Notes: a model not told the origin generated them from the sequence alone. DNA of 64,000 nt from Clostridium homopropionicum DSM 5847 (GCF_001263795.1 NZ_LHUR01000024.1:1-64000), one strand, 5' to 3'; shown: positions 43,104-52,938, numbered from the stretch's first letter. Numbers and translations: made by a program.

Positions 43104-43967
43104 ATGAAAAGAAAAGGCACAATTTTATTAAGCGTACTACTTGCTTTAAGCTTGGTAGGATGCAGTAAAGCTGATAGCAACAGTAGTAAAAGTGATACTT
43201 CTACAAAGGAAGCAAGAAGTATGATACTTGCAACTACAACAAGCACACAAGATTCAGGACTTTTGGATTATTTGCTTCCAGAATTTAAAAAGGATACTGG
43301 AATAGATGTTAAGGTAGTGGCAAAAGGAACTGGAGAAGCCTTAAAACTTGGACAAAATGGAGATGCAGATTGTCTTTTAGTACATGCTAAAGCTCAGGAA
43401 GAGGCATTTATAAAGAATGGATTTGGATTATACAGGTACGACGTTATGTATAACGATTTCATTCTTGTAGGACCAAAGGAAGATCCTGTAAAGATAAAAG
43501 AAAAAGCGCCTAACGATGCTTTGCAAGCTCTTAAATTAATAAGCAGTAGCAAGGCTCCATTTATATCAAGAGGTGATGAATCAGGTACTCATACTAAAGA
43601 AAAAGGCATATGGAAGAATGCAGCTATAGAACCTAAGGGAGATTGGTATATTAGTGCAGGTAAGGGTATGGGAGCAGTACTTCAAATGGCAGATGAAAAG
43701 AAAGCCTACACACTTACAGATAGAGCAACTTACTTATCAATGAAAGATAAACTTCAGTTAGAAATAGTAACAGAAAAGAGTAAAGATCTGTACAATCAAT
43801 ACGGAGTTATTATGATAAATCCAGAAAAGAATAAAATTAAAGAAAAAGAAGCTAAAGAGTTTATAGACTGGATGGTCTCTGAAAAAGGTCAAAAGTTTAT
43901 AGGAGAATACGGTAAAGAAAAATATGGTCAATCATTATTTATTCCTAATGCTAATGTAAAAAAATAG
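43104..43967 (+). CDS. tupA: Tungstate ABC transporter, substrate-binding lipoprotein
   Basis: A 287-residue lipoprotein: signal peptide with lipobox LVGCS, so it is tethered outside the membrane. ATTTSTQDSGLLDYLLPEF is the TupA signature that distinguishes it from the molybdate-binding ModA. GDADCLLVHAKAQEE, RGDESGTHTKE and TDRATYL are further TupA-type motifs around the oxyanion site. It captures tungstate for delivery to TupB/TupC. The start follows GAGGAGAGGAAGTT. It heads a twelve-gene island that makes a tungsten cofactor and a tungsten enzyme, which supports tungstate over molybdate. Confidence 0.95.
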   Translation: MKRKGTILLSVLLALSLVGCSKADSNSSKSDTSTKEARSMILATTTSTQDSGLLDYLLPEFKKDTGIDVKVVAKGTGEALKLGQNGDADCLLVHAKAQEEAFIKNGFGLYRYDVMYNDFILVGPKEDPVKIKEKAPNDALQALKLISSSKAPFISRGDESGTHTKEKGIWKNAAIEPKGDWYISAGKGMGAVLQMADEKKAYTLTDRATYLSMKDKLQLEIVTEKSKDLYNQYGVIMINPEKNKIKEKEAKEFIDWMVSEKGQKFIGEYGKEKYGQSLFIPNANVKK

Positions 43968-43994
43968 GTGAGTTTGCGGAAGACAGGTGAGCTT

Positions 43995-44735
43995 GTGGAA
44001 GAGAAACTTTTAAATATATTAATCTTAAAGGAAATTTTTCCGGTAATATTAATGTCACTGTATGTTTCTATATCATCAACTTTAATTGCATCAACGGTAG
44101 GTATGCTTCTTGGCATCCCTACCGCTTTAATGAATTTCAAAGGCAAGAGAGTATTAGTTCACATCACAAATACCTTGATGAGTATACCGCCAGTGTTTAT
44201 GGGACTTGTGGTTTACATTTTCTTATCAAGAAGAGGACCTTTAGGTAATTTTCAATTATTATTTACCCCTACGGCAATGATTATCGCTCAGACCTTACTT
44301 ATAATACCAATAATATATGGACTTACGGTTTCCATAATATCTAAAAACGGAGATATAATAAAAAATACTTGTACAAGCTTGGGAGCAAATAGGAAAGAAG
44401 TATTTCTTATGATAATAAAAGAAAATAAAACTCAATTATTATCAGCTATTACAGCAGGCTTTGGCAGGGCAATATCAGAAGTTGGAGCAGTTATGATTGT
44501 TGGAGGCAATATAAAGGGCTTTACTAGAGTTATGACAACTTATATAGCCCTTGAAACAGGAAAAGGAAATTTTAACGAAGCATTAATAATAGGAATAGTG
44601 TTACTTACTATATCTTTTATAGTAAATGGTTTACTTCATTTATTCGGAGAGAGAGAGAGAGCTTATGAAAATAGAAGTTGTAAGTGCATTAAAAGAATAC
44701 AAGGGAACAAAAGCATTAGAAGTAGAGAATATTAA
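43995..44735 (+). CDS. tupB: Tungstate ABC transporter, permease
   Basis: A 246-residue membrane protein with five predicted helices of the binding-protein-dependent permease class. GRAISEVGAVMIVGGNIKGFTRVMTT is the cytoplasmic EAA loop that contacts the ATPase and is typical of TupB. The GTG at 43995 has AGGTGA nearby; a GTG at 43968 directly after tupA is an alternative. Its 3' end overlaps the tupC start by 71 bases. The overlap contains a (GA)7 run, and the last 25 residues (RERAYENRSCKCIK onward) look like a chance extension. Confidence 0.92.
   Translation: MEEKLLNILILKEIFPVILMSLYVSISSTLIASTVGMLLGIPTALMNFKGKRVLVHITNTLMSIPPVFMGLVVYIFLSRRGPLGNFQLLFTPTAMIIAQTLLIIPIIYGLTVSIISKNGDIIKNTCTSLGANRKEVFLMIIKENKTQLLSAITAGFGRAISEVGAVMIVGGNIKGFTRVMTTYIALETGKGNFNEALIIGIVLLTISFIVNGLLHLFGERERAYENRSCKCIKRIQGNKSIRSREY
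44647..44660 (+). repeat. (GA)7 dinucleotide tract at the tupB-tupC junction
   Basis: Seven GA units lie inside the 3' part of tupB, five bases upstream of the tupC ATG, and also form the only purine-rich ribosome-binding region for tupC. A gain of one unit would put tupB and tupC in one frame. Confidence 0.8.
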
Positions 44736-45369
44736 GTTTGGAGAAGGTAGAATATATGCTATTTTAGGGCTAAATGGCAGTGGGAAAAGCACTTTGCTTC
44801 ACTGTATTGCCGGTACTTGTAAATTAACTAAAGGAGAAATTAAGTATAATGGTAAAAACTTCATCAGTGAAAAAAATAATATTTCATTGATGATGCAATA
44901 TCCATATTTATTTAATTGTTCTGCAAAAGAAAATATAATAATGGGACTAAAATTTAGACAAATGTCCTTGAATGATATTGAACTAAGGTTTGAAAATTAC
45001 GCCAAATATTTTGATATAGGTGAAATTATAAATAAGAACGGAAAAAGGCTATCTGGAGGAGAAGCTGCAAAGGTAGCTATGTTAAGAACGGTAATACAAG
45101 AAACTGAGGTTGTAATTTTAGACGAGCCTACAGCTAGTATGGATATAGAAAGTACAATAAAAGCTGAAACTTTAATTAAAGATATTATGGATGATAAAAA
45201 AACAATAATAGTAGTAACTCATGATTTATATCAAGCTGAGAGAGTAGCTGATGAAGTAATATTTATGGATAAGGGCAGAATATTAGAAATGGGTGAAAAG
45301 AACAGCATATTTAAGAATCCAACAAATCCAAAGCTAAGATTACTATTAAATAAAATAGCTATTAAATAA
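44665..45369 (+). CDS. tupC: Tungstate ABC transporter, ATP-binding protein
   Basis: A 234-residue ABC ATPase. LGLNGSGKSTLLH (Walker A), LMMQYPYLFNC (Q-loop), LSGGEAAKVAMLRTV (signature), VVILDEPTASMD (Walker B) and VVTHDLYQAERVADE (H-loop) are all intact. It powers tungstate uptake through TupB. The ATG at 44665 is chosen because the product then begins MKIEVVSALKEYKGTKALE, the normal length; the frame is open to 44626 only because it passes through the GA run. Confidence 0.94.
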   Translation: MKIEVVSALKEYKGTKALEVENIKFGEGRIYAILGLNGSGKSTLLHCIAGTCKLTKGEIKYNGKNFISEKNNISLMMQYPYLFNCSAKENIIMGLKFRQMSLNDIELRFENYAKYFDIGEIINKNGKRLSGGEAAKVAMLRTVIQETEVVILDEPTASMDIESTIKAETLIKDIMDDKKTIIVVTHDLYQAERVADEVIFMDKGRILEMGEKNSIFKNPTNPKLRLLLNKIAIK

Positions 45370-45428
45370 AAATACTATTCAATCACTGTTTAATTTAGGC
45401 AAAAAAGTAAATTTGAAAGGAGAAAAAA

Positions 45429-45917
45429 ATGATAAAGACAGCTATTATCACCATAAGCGATAAGGGATCAAAGGGAGAGAGAGAGGATGGAACAGGAAGT
45501 GCTCTAAAAAAATTATTAGAAAAAGAAGAATACAGTATAGAATATTACAAAATAATACCTGATGAAATAGATATTATAGCTGATGAACTTATTAAGCTTT
45601 CAGACAGTGAACAAGTAAATCTTATAATTACAAATGGAGGAACTGGATTTTCTAAACGAGATGTTACACCAGAAGCAACAAAGAAAGTAATTGAGAAGTA
45701 TGTACCTGGTATTGGAGAAGCTATGAGAGCAAAATCCTTATTAGTTACACCAAAAGCAGTCCTTTCAAGAGGAACTGCAGGGATTAGAAAAAACACTCTT
45801 ATAATAAATCTTCCAGGAAGTCCTAGGGGGGCTGTTGAAAATTTAGAAGCTGTGTTACCAGCCATACCTCACGGAATAGAAATTTTATTAGGGCAGGCAT
45901 CTGAATGCGCTAAATAA
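45429..45917 (+). CDS. mogA: Molybdopterin adenylyltransferase (MogA/MoaB family)
   Basis: A 162-residue cytoplasmic protein. TISDKGSKGEREDGTG and TNGGTGFSKRDVTPEAT are the pterin-binding signatures of the family, with INLPGSPRGAVENLEAVLPAIPHG near the C terminus. It adenylylates molybdopterin before metal insertion by MoeA. In tungsten users it serves tungstopterin equally. The start follows AAAGGAGAAAAAA. It is 59 bases after tupC and 26 before moeA, within the presumed operon. Confidence 0.93.
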   Translation: MIKTAIITISDKGSKGEREDGTGSALKKLLEKEEYSIEYYKIIPDEIDIIADELIKLSDSEQVNLIITNGGTGFSKRDVTPEATKKVIEKYVPGIGEAMRAKSLLVTPKAVLSRGTAGIRKNTLIINLPGSPRGAVENLEAVLPAIPHGIEILLGQASECAK

Positions 45918-45943
45918 AATTCTAAAACTTAAGGAGGTGTACC

Positions 45944-47170
45944 ATGGATTTATTCAATGTAATATCAGTAGATAAGGCAAAAGAATTAATTGATGTGAAT
46001 TTTAAATTAGGTCCTAAGAGTGAATACGTAAATCTAATGGATAGCTTGGAAAGAATAATATATAATGACATAATATCAGAAATAAACGTTCCTCATTTTA
46101 AAAGGTCTACTGTAGACGGATATGCAGTAAACTCTAGGGATATTGCTGGAGCAAGTGAAAGTATTCCTGCAATTATGGATTATAAGGGAGAAGTATTAAT
46201 GGGGAAGGAGCCCAGCACAAATATTAATTTTCCAGGAGAATGTGTCTATGTTCCAACTGGGGGAATGCTGCCCGATGGAGCTGATTCTGTAGTAATGGTG
46301 GAGTATTCAGAAAAAATGGATAGTAATACAGTTCTTATTAATAAACCCAATGCTCATGGAGAAAATGTTGTAGAAATAGGTGAAGATATAAGTAAAGGAG
46401 AATGCATAATAAAAAAAGGCAGGAAGATAAGGGCCTATGAGCTTGGAGTTATGTCCAGCCTTGGAATGATGCAGGTTCAAGTGTGCAAAAGGCCTAAAAT
46501 TGCAGTAATATCTACAGGTGACGAAATAGTAGATCCAAAAGAAGAACCTAAAATGGGAGAGGTTAGGGATATTAACTCATATGTTATGCAGGCTTTTGCA
46601 ATAGAAGATGGATGTGAACCTATTAATTACGGTGTTATTAAAGATGATTTTGAGCTTTTGAAAGATACGGTAAATAAGGCGATTGATGAAGCAGATATTG
46701 TTCTTATATCAGGAGGAAGCTCTGTTGGGAAAAAAGATGCAACTATAGATGTAATTAACAGCCTTGGACAGCCGGGAGTACTTGTACATGGAATAGCAAT
46801 AAAGCCAGGAAAGCCTACTATTATTGGAAAGATTAGTGATAAGATAGTATTTGGGTTGCCAGGTCATCCTCTTTCAGCAGCCATTGTATATAAGGTTATG
46901 GTGAAATACTGTATTGATAAGCTGAAAGGATTTACAGAAGAGATTTTCCCTACAGTATGTAACTTTAGTATGAATTATCACAGTGCAAAGGGAAGAGAAG
47001 AGTACCTTCCAGTTACCTTAACATGGAATGAAAATGAAATAATAGCATCACCGGTACTATCAAAATCAGGAATCATAAGCGGCTTTTCAAAAGCCTACGG
47101 ATTTATAAAAATAGATAAAAACCTTGAGGGAATAAGGCAGGGAGAAAGAGTTCTTGTATATAGATTTTAG
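45944..47170 (+). CDS. moeA: Molybdopterin molybdenumtransferase MoeA (copy 1)
   Basis: A 408-residue protein that inserts the oxyanion metal into adenylylated molybdopterin. Domain order: MoeA N ([15 protein letters not shown]), the central MPT-binding domain ([47 protein letters not shown]) and a C-terminal beta domain. All core motifs are intact. The start follows AAGGAGGTGTACC. A second, longer MoeA follows 12 bases later. In organisms with two MoeAs, one may prefer tungsten and the other molybdenum, but nothing in this sequence says which. Confidence 0.95.
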   Translation: MDLFNVISVDKAKELIDVNFKLGPKSEYVNLMDSLERIIYNDIISEINVPHFKRSTVDGYAVNSRDIAGASESIPAIMDYKGEVLMGKEPSTNINFPGECVYVPTGGMLPDGADSVVMVEYSEKMDSNTVLINKPNAHGENVVEIGEDISKGECIIKKGRKIRAYELGVMSSLGMMQVQVCKRPKIAVISTGDEIVDPKEEPKMGEVRDINSYVMQAFAIEDGCEPINYGVIKDDFELLKDTVNKAIDEADIVLISGGSSVGKKDATIDVINSLGQPGVLVHGIAIKPGKPTIIGKISDKIVFGLPGHPLSAAIVYKVMVKYCIDKLKGFTEEIFPTVCNFSMNYHSAKGREEYLPVTLTWNENEIIASPVLSKSGIISGFSKAYGFIKIDKNLEGIRQGERVLVYRF

Positions 47171-47182
47171 GGAGGTGCTAAT

Positions 47183-49090
47183 ATGAGCCAGAACATTTAC
47201 CTTTCAAATTATGAATTTGAAGATGCACTTGAATTTTACTTTAGTAAAATAAATATAGAAAAAAGTAAAGAGTGTATAAAATCAGAAGAATCAATAGATA
47301 GGATAACCGCTGAACCTATATACTCTGAGATATCTTCTCCTTTTTATAATTCTTCTGCTATGGATGGAATTGCTTTAAAAAATGAAATAACCTTAGGCGC
47401 TAATGAAAAAAATCACAAAATTCTTGAGGAGGGAAAAGATTATATTGTTGTTGATACAGGTGATCCAATTCCAAAAGAATATGATTGTGTAATAATGGTA
47501 GAAGATTTAATTAAATTAGCTGACAATAAAGTTGAAATATATAAAAGTGCAGCCTCTTTTCAAAATATAAGGCCTTTAGGGGAGGATATAGTAGAAAATT
47601 CTCTTATAATACCCTCTGGTCACAAAATAAGACCTGTTGATATAGGAGCTATGCTAGCAGGAGGAGTAAATAGTGTAGAGGTGTATAAAAAACCCTTGGT
47701 AGGAATAATTCCAACAGGCACAGAGCTAGTTGAACCAGGAACCACCCCTTTGAAAATTGGTGACATAATAGATTTTAATTCCAGAACTTTTGCAGCACAG
47801 GTTTTTCAGTATGGTGGAATTGCTAGAAGATATTCTATTGTAAAAGATGATTATGAAATAATAAAGACTACAATAAAAAAAGCCGTAGAAGAATGTGACA
47901 TAGTCCTCGTAAATGCTGGTTCTTCAGCAGGAAGAGAAGATTTTACTTCTAAAGTAATTGGAGAGCTTGGTGAAGTATATATACATGGAGTAGCCATAAA
48001 ACCAGGAAAACCAGTTATCCTAGGGAAAATAGATAATAAGCCAGTTATTGGAATACCAGGATATCCTGTTTCAGCTTATATAATAATGGAACAGTTTGTA
48101 CGGAGAATAATAGAAGAATTTTCTGGAGAGAAAAATTATGAATATAAAATAATAAAGGGAGTATTATCAAGAAGAATTATGTCTTCTCTTAAACACCTTG
48201 AGTTTGTAAGGGTAAAGCTAGGTAAGGTAGGAGAAAAGTTAATAGTCACACCACTTAATAGAGGTGCTGGGGCAATAATGTCTCTTGTTAGGGCAGATGG
48301 AATACTAGAGGTTCCTCAGAATATTGAAGGAATAGAGTCAGGCACAGAAGTAGAAGTAAAGCTTTTAAAGGATGAAAATGAGATAAATAATACAATAGTA
48401 TGTATAGGAAGTCATGATCCAATTCTAGACATTGTAGCAGATTTGATTCATGTGCAAAACAAGGAATACTATTTGTCATCAGCTCATGTAGGAAGCATGG
48501 GAGGCATAATGGCATTGAAAAATAGTGAAACTCATATAGCACCAATACACATGCTTGATATGGAAACTGGAGAATACAATAAGAGCTATATTAAAAAGTA
48601 TCTTAAAGATAAAGACATAGCATTAATAAAATGCGTCAAGAGAATACAAGGGATTATGGTACCTAAAGGAAATCCAAATAAAATTGCTTCCATAAGTGAT
48701 ATATGGAGCAAAAAATTGAAATTTGTAAATAGACAAAGAGGTGCAGGAACTAGACTTCTACTTGACTATAATCTTAAGCGGTTAAATATTAATCCTAGAG
48801 AAATAGAAGGATATTCGAGAGAAGAATACACTCATTTAGGAGTTGCCGCTGCCGTTGCGAATGGAGATGCAGACTGTGGTCTTGGAATTTACTCTGCTGC
48901 AATTATGATGGGATTAGAGTTTATCCCTGTATGTAACGAGGAATATGATATAGCAATTCCTCGGGAGTTTTTGGAAAAGCCAATGATTAAGGAGTTTATT
49001 AAGGTAATAAAAAGTCATGAATTTAAGGAAAAATTAGATTACCTTGGAGGATATGACTATAGTGAAGCAGGAAATATTATTTTACTGTAA
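47183..49090 (+). CDS. moeA: MoeA fused to a periplasmic-binding-protein-like domain (copy 2)
   Basis: A 635-residue protein. Residues 1-410 are a complete MoeA (SSAMDGIALKNE, GDPIPKEYDCVIMVED, IPTGTELVEPG, NAGSSAGREDFTS, IKPGKPVILGK, IPGYPVSAY). Residues about 410-635 are a PBP_like domain related to type 2 substrate-binding proteins such as TupA (CIGSHDPILDIVADLI, HVGSMGGIMALK, NRQRGAGTRLLLDYNLK, NGDADCGLGIYSAA). There is no signal peptide, so the binding domain is cytoplasmic. It may hold or sense the oxyanion for the MoeA site; this is inference. The start follows GGGAGGTGCTAAT. Confidence 0.93.
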   Translation: MSQNIYLSNYEFEDALEFYFSKINIEKSKECIKSEESIDRITAEPIYSEISSPFYNSSAMDGIALKNEITLGANEKNHKILEEGKDYIVVDTGDPIPKEYDCVIMVEDLIKLADNKVEIYKSAASFQNIRPLGEDIVENSLIIPSGHKIRPVDIGAMLAGGVNSVEVYKKPLVGIIPTGTELVEPGTTPLKIGDIIDFNSRTFAAQVFQYGGIARRYSIVKDDYEIIKTTIKKAVEECDIVLVNAGSSAGREDFTSKVIGELGEVYIHGVAIKPGKPVILGKIDNKPVIGIPGYPVSAYIIMEQFVRRIIEEFSGEKNYEYKIIKGVLSRRIMSSLKHLEFVRVKLGKVGEKLIVTPLNRGAGAIMSLVRADGILEVPQNIEGIESGTEVEVKLLKDENEINNTIVCIGSHDPILDIVADLIHVQNKEYYLSSAHVGSMGGIMALKNSETHIAPIHMLDMETGEYNKSYIKKYLKDKDIALIKCVKRIQGIMVPKGNPNKIASISDIWSKKLKFVNRQRGAGTRLLLDYNLKRLNINPREIEGYSREEYTHLGVAAAVANGDADCGLGIYSAAIMMGLEFIPVCNEEYDIAIPREFLEKPMIKEFIKVIKSHEFKEKLDYLGGYDYSEAGNIILL

Positions 49091-49105
49091 AGGCAGGAGA
49101 GGCCA

Positions 49106-50065
49106 ATGAATGATAATTACGGAAGAAAAATAAATTATTTGAGAGTATCTCTTACAGATAAGTGTAATCTAAAATGTATATACTGTATGCCTGCAGAGGA
49201 GAATGAAAAAGAGTTTCTTAAAAGCAACATGAGTTATGAGGAAAATTGTAATATTATTAAGGCAGCTGCTTCTATTGGAATAGGCAAAATCAGGTTTACA
49301 GGAGGAGAACCTCTTTTATATAAAGATATAATTAAATTAATTGAATTTACTTCAAAGATATCTTCTATAAAGGATATTTCTATTACAACTAATGGAATGC
49401 TTTTATACGACATGGCAGAGGAGTTGAAAAGGGCTGGACTAAAAAGAGTAAATATAAGCTTAGATTCATTAAATCCAGAAAAATTTAAAAAAATTACTAG
49501 AGGTGGAGATGTAAATAAAGTTTTTGAAAGTATTGAAAAGTGTCTCTCTATTGGTTTAGAACCTGTAAAAATCAATACAGTAATTATGAGAGGAATTAAT
49601 GACGATGAGATAGATGATTTTATAAATTTAACAAAGGATAATCCTATATCTGTTAGATTTATAGAATTGATGCCCATTGGTGAAGGCAGAAAAATTTATA
49701 AAGAAAGCTTTATTAGTTCTGAAGAAGTTTTGTCAAGATATAGCAACTTGATACCAATCGAAACTGATAAAAGCAGTACAGCTGCATTATATAAGCTAAA
49801 TGGAGCAAAGGGGAATATAGGTTTTATAACTCCTATGAGCTGTAAATTCTGCAGTGACTGTAATAGAATTAGGCTAACCTCAGCAGGTACTTTAAAACCT
49901 TGTTTACATTCAGAAACTGAAATAAGCGTAAAAGAATATACAGATAAAGATACTATTATCTTAGATAAGATTAAAGAAGCTATTTATAAAAAGCCATCAG
50001 AGCACAAAATTATAGAAGAAGGAAAAAGCAACAGTAAAAAGATGATGTATCAGGTAGGAGGGTGA
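49106..50065 (+). CDS. moaA: GTP 3',8-cyclase MoaA
   Basis: A 319-residue radical SAM enzyme that starts molybdopterin synthesis by cyclising [15 protein letters not shown] is the SAM-cluster motif (Cx3Cx2C), and [12 protein letters not shown] follows. The second C-terminal cluster is [20 protein letters not shown] with Cys in PCLHSE. The protein ends in MYQVGG; the C-terminal Gly-Gly is needed for activity in MoaA. The start follows GGCAGGAGAGGCCA. It nearly abuts moaC, with three bases between stop and start. Confidence 0.96.
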   Translation: MNDNYGRKINYLRVSLTDKCNLKCIYCMPAEENEKEFLKSNMSYEENCNIIKAAASIGIGKIRFTGGEPLLYKDIIKLIEFTSKISSIKDISITTNGMLLYDMAEELKRAGLKRVNISLDSLNPEKFKKITRGGDVNKVFESIEKCLSIGLEPVKINTVIMRGINDDEIDDFINLTKDNPISVRFIELMPIGEGRKIYKESFISSEEVLSRYSNLIPIETDKSSTAALYKLNGAKGNIGFITPMSCKFCSDCNRIRLTSAGTLKPCLHSETEISVKEYTDKDTIILDKIKEAIYKKPSEHKIIEEGKSNSKKMMYQVGG

Positions 50066-50067
50066 AA

Positions 50068-50544
50068 ATGGAATTAACTCATATAAATGAAGAAGGAAGA
50101 GCTAAGATGGTAGATGTAAGCAGCAAAGAAGATACAGCAAGAGAAGGAGTTGCCTTTGGGTCCATCAATATGAAAGGAAGTACCCTTGATAAAATAAAAG
50201 AAGGAACAATTTCTAAAGGAGATGTGCTAGCTGTTGCTCAAGTAGCTGGTATTATGGCAGCAAAAAATACTCCTAATCTAATACCCATGTGCCATCCTAT
50301 TATGATAAGTGGCTCAGATATAAGTTTTAAACTTGACTTTGAAAATAATAAAATAGATATAACTGCTACTGTGAAGAATACTGGAAAAACAGGAGTCGAA
50401 ATGGAAGCTCTGACAGCAGTAAGTATAGCGGCACTAACAATATATGATATGTGTAAAGCCATAGATAGGGAAATGGTAATTTCAGATATAATGCTATTAA
50501 AGAAAAGCGGCGGCAAATCAGGATTATTTGAAAGGGAGAGATAA
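50068..50544 (+). CDS. moaC: Cyclic pyranopterin monophosphate synthase MoaC
   Basis: A 158-residue protein acting with MoaA to give cyclic pyranopterin monophosphate. [31 protein letters not shown] and [23 protein letters not shown] are the MoaC signatures, containing the residues that bind the pterin and phosphate. The ATG at 50068 has GGAGGGTGAAA upstream; a GTG at 50062 overlaps that site. It is cotranscribed with moaA and the MOSC gene. Confidence 0.95.
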   Translation: MELTHINEEGRAKMVDVSSKEDTAREGVAFGSINMKGSTLDKIKEGTISKGDVLAVAQVAGIMAAKNTPNLIPMCHPIMISGSDISFKLDFENNKIDITATVKNTGKTGVEMEALTAVSIAALTIYDMCKAIDREMVISDIMLLKKSGGKSGLFERER

Positions 50545-50545
50545 T

Positions 50546-50977
50546 ATGGCAAAGGTAATAGCAGTTAACATTAGTGAGAAAAAAGGCGAGATTAAACACC
50601 CAATAGAAAAAGGATTTTTCAAAGAAAACCATGGTCTTGTAGGAGATGCACATGCAGGAAATTGGCATAGGCAGGTAAGTCTTCTTGGAAATGAAAGCAT
50701 AGAGAAAATGAAAAATCTTGGGATGGAAGGTTTATGTACCGGAAAATTTGCAGAAAATTTAACAACTGAAGGGATATGCTTATATGAATTACCTGTAGGA
50801 ACTAAACTTAAAGTTGGAGAAGTAATTATGGAAGTTACTCAAATTGGAAAACAGTGTCATGTAGGCTGCCAAATTAGACAACTTACTGGAGATTGCATAA
50901 TGCCTAAAGAAGGAATTTTTACAAAAATTTTAACAGAGGGTTGGATTAAGTCTGGGGATGAAATTCAAGTTATTTAA
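50546..50977 (+). CDS. MOSC-domain protein
   Basis: A 143-residue stand-alone MOSC domain. GLVGDAHAGNWHRQVSLLG, FAENLTTEGICLYELPVGTKLKVGE and the near-C-terminal CHVGCQIRQLTGDC are typical; the conserved Cys is the proposed sulfur carrier. MOSC proteins handle sulfur for, or carry, molybdenum/tungsten cofactor. In this island it is a likely cofactor carrier or sulfuration protein. The start follows GGGAGAGATAAT, one base after the moaC stop. A family B repeat lies between this gene and the sigma54 activator. Confidence 0.9.
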   Translation: MAKVIAVNISEKKGEIKHPIEKGFFKENHGLVGDAHAGNWHRQVSLLGNESIEKMKNLGMEGLCTGKFAENLTTEGICLYELPVGTKLKVGEVIMEVTQIGKQCHVGCQIRQLTGDCIMPKEGIFTKILTEGWIKSGDEIQVI

Positions 50978-50988
50978 GGGGAATTTAA

Positions 50989-51002
50989 GGGGACAGTTCT
51001 CA
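50989..51002 (+). repeat. Family B repeat core
   Basis: Exact GGGGACAGTTCTCA, 12 bases after the MOSC stop and 25 before the activator ATG. A single arm inside a tight operon. Confidence 0.82.
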
Positions 51003-51026
51003 ACTTTTCAAAGAGGGGAAGGTATT

Positions 51027-52928
51027 ATGAAAAAAGATATTTTAAGATATGATAAGAGTCTTTTATTAAAGTCTCACGAGAAATGCTATAATTTAGGGTT
51101 AAGCCCAGATTTAGTTTATAGTAAAAAAATCATAAAAGATGAAGATGTCTTAAAGAAAATAAATGATAATAAAGAGCTAATAATAGTTGCTACACCTTTT
51201 ATGAATAAGCTTTATCAAATAGTTAAAGGATCTAATTATTTTGTTGTGCTTACAGATGGTGAAGGGTGTATTCTTAATGTTATTGGGGATCAAGAAATAT
51301 TAAAGGAAGCTTTTGAACTTAAAATGATACTTGGAGCCTATATGAATGAAGAAAATATTGGAACCAATGCCATGAGTATTGCTTTAAATGAAAACATCCC
51401 TATTCAAATATCAGGAAATGATCATTACATTAAGGCATATCATAGATGGACTTGCTCTGCAGCACCAATAAAAAATGTTCACGGTGAAATAATAGGAGTT
51501 CTAGATATAACAGGTTATAGTAAAACAATTCATCCACATACATTGGGTATGGTAGTAGCAGCTGCTAATGCTATTGAAAGTATGATAGAGTCAAATAGCT
51601 ATAATATGGCTTTAGAAGCTTCAAAAAAGAATATGGAGAGCATTTTTAACTGTTTACCTAAAGGCATATTGACATCAGATTTGTCAGGTACCATAAAGAC
51701 AATGAATGAAAATGTCACAGAGCTTTTTGGCTTTACGGAAGCTGAAATGAAAGAAAGAAAAATGTGGGATTTAATTCAGGATTGGCATGAAATTGTAGAT
51801 GAAATATACAATAAAAAGACTTTTCAGGATGAAGATGTATATGTAAATGCAAGAAAAAATAGACTTCAGTTAAACTTAAGTGTATATCCAATTTACGATT
51901 CAAAAATGAGAATTGTTGAGATAACTTGTGTATTTTCAGATTTGCATAAAAGTAGAAAACGTGCTGCTAAAATACTTTGTGGTCAAGCTATTTATACCTT
52001 TGATAAGATTATTGGAAAGAACAAGAAGTTAGTCAAGACTATAGATTATGCTAAAAAAATTGCTGACAGCAGATCTACTATTCTTATAACAGGTGAAAGC
52101 GGCACAGGCAAGGAAGTATTTGCTCAGTCCATACACAATTATAGTGATAGAAAAAATATGCCATTCATAGCAGTTAACTGTGGAGCTATACCAAGAAATT
52201 TAATTGAGTCTGAACTCTTTGGATATGATGAAGGAGCCTTTACAGGGGCAAAGCGTGGAGGCTATTCAGGTAAATTTGAAATTTCTGATGGAGGTACTAT
52301 ATTCCTTGATGAGATAGGTGAAATGCCTCTAGATATGCAGATTAGGCTTCTTAGAGTTATAGAAGAAGGTGTAATCAATAGAGTAGGCAGCTCTAAGCAG
52401 ATTCCTGTAAACGTAAGAATAATTGCTGCTACCAATAAGAATCTAGAAGAGGAAGTAGAGAAGGGGAATTTTAGAAAAGATTTATTCTATAGATTAAATG
52501 TACTGCCTTTATATTTAATACCATTAAGGGAAAGAAAAGACGATATCCCTATATTAATAGAATACTTTATGAATAAAACTTCTAAGCATTTGAATAAAAG
52601 AAAAGTAGAAATACCTGAAGACTATATTCAAAAGATTATAGAATATGATTGGCCAGGAAATATTCGAGAACTAGAAAATATAATCGAACTAATGATAAAT
52701 TACGAAAGTTTTGAAGCTTTTGAGATGTATGGTGATATAAAAAATAAATCTGATAAAGAAGCCGAAATTTCAAGTTTAGATGCTCCTGATATTAGCTTGG
52801 AGGCTATGGAAAAAATTCATATTAAAAAAGTATTAGATAAATATCAAGGGAACGTATCACTAGCAGCAAAAGCCCTTGGCATAGGAAGAAATACATTGTA
52901 TAGAAAAATAAAGCAGCATTCTTTATAG
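51027..52928 (+). CDS. Sigma54-dependent transcriptional activator of the aor gene
   Basis: A 633-residue regulator. A GAF-like N-terminal sensor (about 55-195, NIGTNAM, YHRWTCSAAPI, GVLDITGY) is followed by PAS (about 205-310), AAA+ (about 325-560) and a Fis-type HTH (about 605-632, LAAKALGIGRNTLYRKI). The AAA+ domain has GESGTGKE (Walker A), EGAFTGAKRGG (GAFTGA sigma54 loop) and GTIFLDEIGEM (Walker B), so it should activate sigma54 polymerase. The ATG at 51027 follows GAGGGGAAGG. The next gene, aor, has a -24/-12 promoter and repeated upstream sites, its most likely target. The signal could be an aldehyde or the metal; this is inference. Confidence 0.94.
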   Translation: MKKDILRYDKSLLLKSHEKCYNLGLSPDLVYSKKIIKDEDVLKKINDNKELIIVATPFMNKLYQIVKGSNYFVVLTDGEGCILNVIGDQEILKEAFELKMILGAYMNEENIGTNAMSIALNENIPIQISGNDHYIKAYHRWTCSAAPIKNVHGEIIGVLDITGYSKTIHPHTLGMVVAAANAIESMIESNSYNMALEASKKNMESIFNCLPKGILTSDLSGTIKTMNENVTELFGFTEAEMKERKMWDLIQDWHEIVDEIYNKKTFQDEDVYVNARKNRLQLNLSVYPIYDSKMRIVEITCVFSDLHKSRKRAAKILCGQAIYTFDKIIGKNKKLVKTIDYAKKIADSRSTILITGESGTGKEVFAQSIHNYSDRKNMPFIAVNCGAIPRNLIESELFGYDEGAFTGAKRGGYSGKFEISDGGTIFLDEIGEMPLDMQIRLLRVIEEGVINRVGSSKQIPVNVRIIAATNKNLEEEVEKGNFRKDLFYRLNVLPLYLIPLRERKDDIPILIEYFMNKTSKHLNKRKVEIPEDYIQKIIEYDWPGNIRELENIIELMINYESFEAFEMYGDIKNKSDKEAEISSLDAPDISLEAMEKIHIKKVLDKYQGNVSLAAKALGIGRNTLYRKIKQHSL

Positions 52929-52938
52929 TGTAACAACG

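Noticed and set aside
44626-44664. tupC beginning at the ATG 13 codons upstream
   Set aside because: This would read through the (GA)7 run as Glu-Arg repeats and lacks a ribosome-binding site; ATG 44665 gives the normal ABC start.
49234-49677. Minus-strand frame of 147 codons inside moaA
   Set aside because: It lies wholly within an unmistakable moaA and has no ribosome-binding site or recognisable domain.
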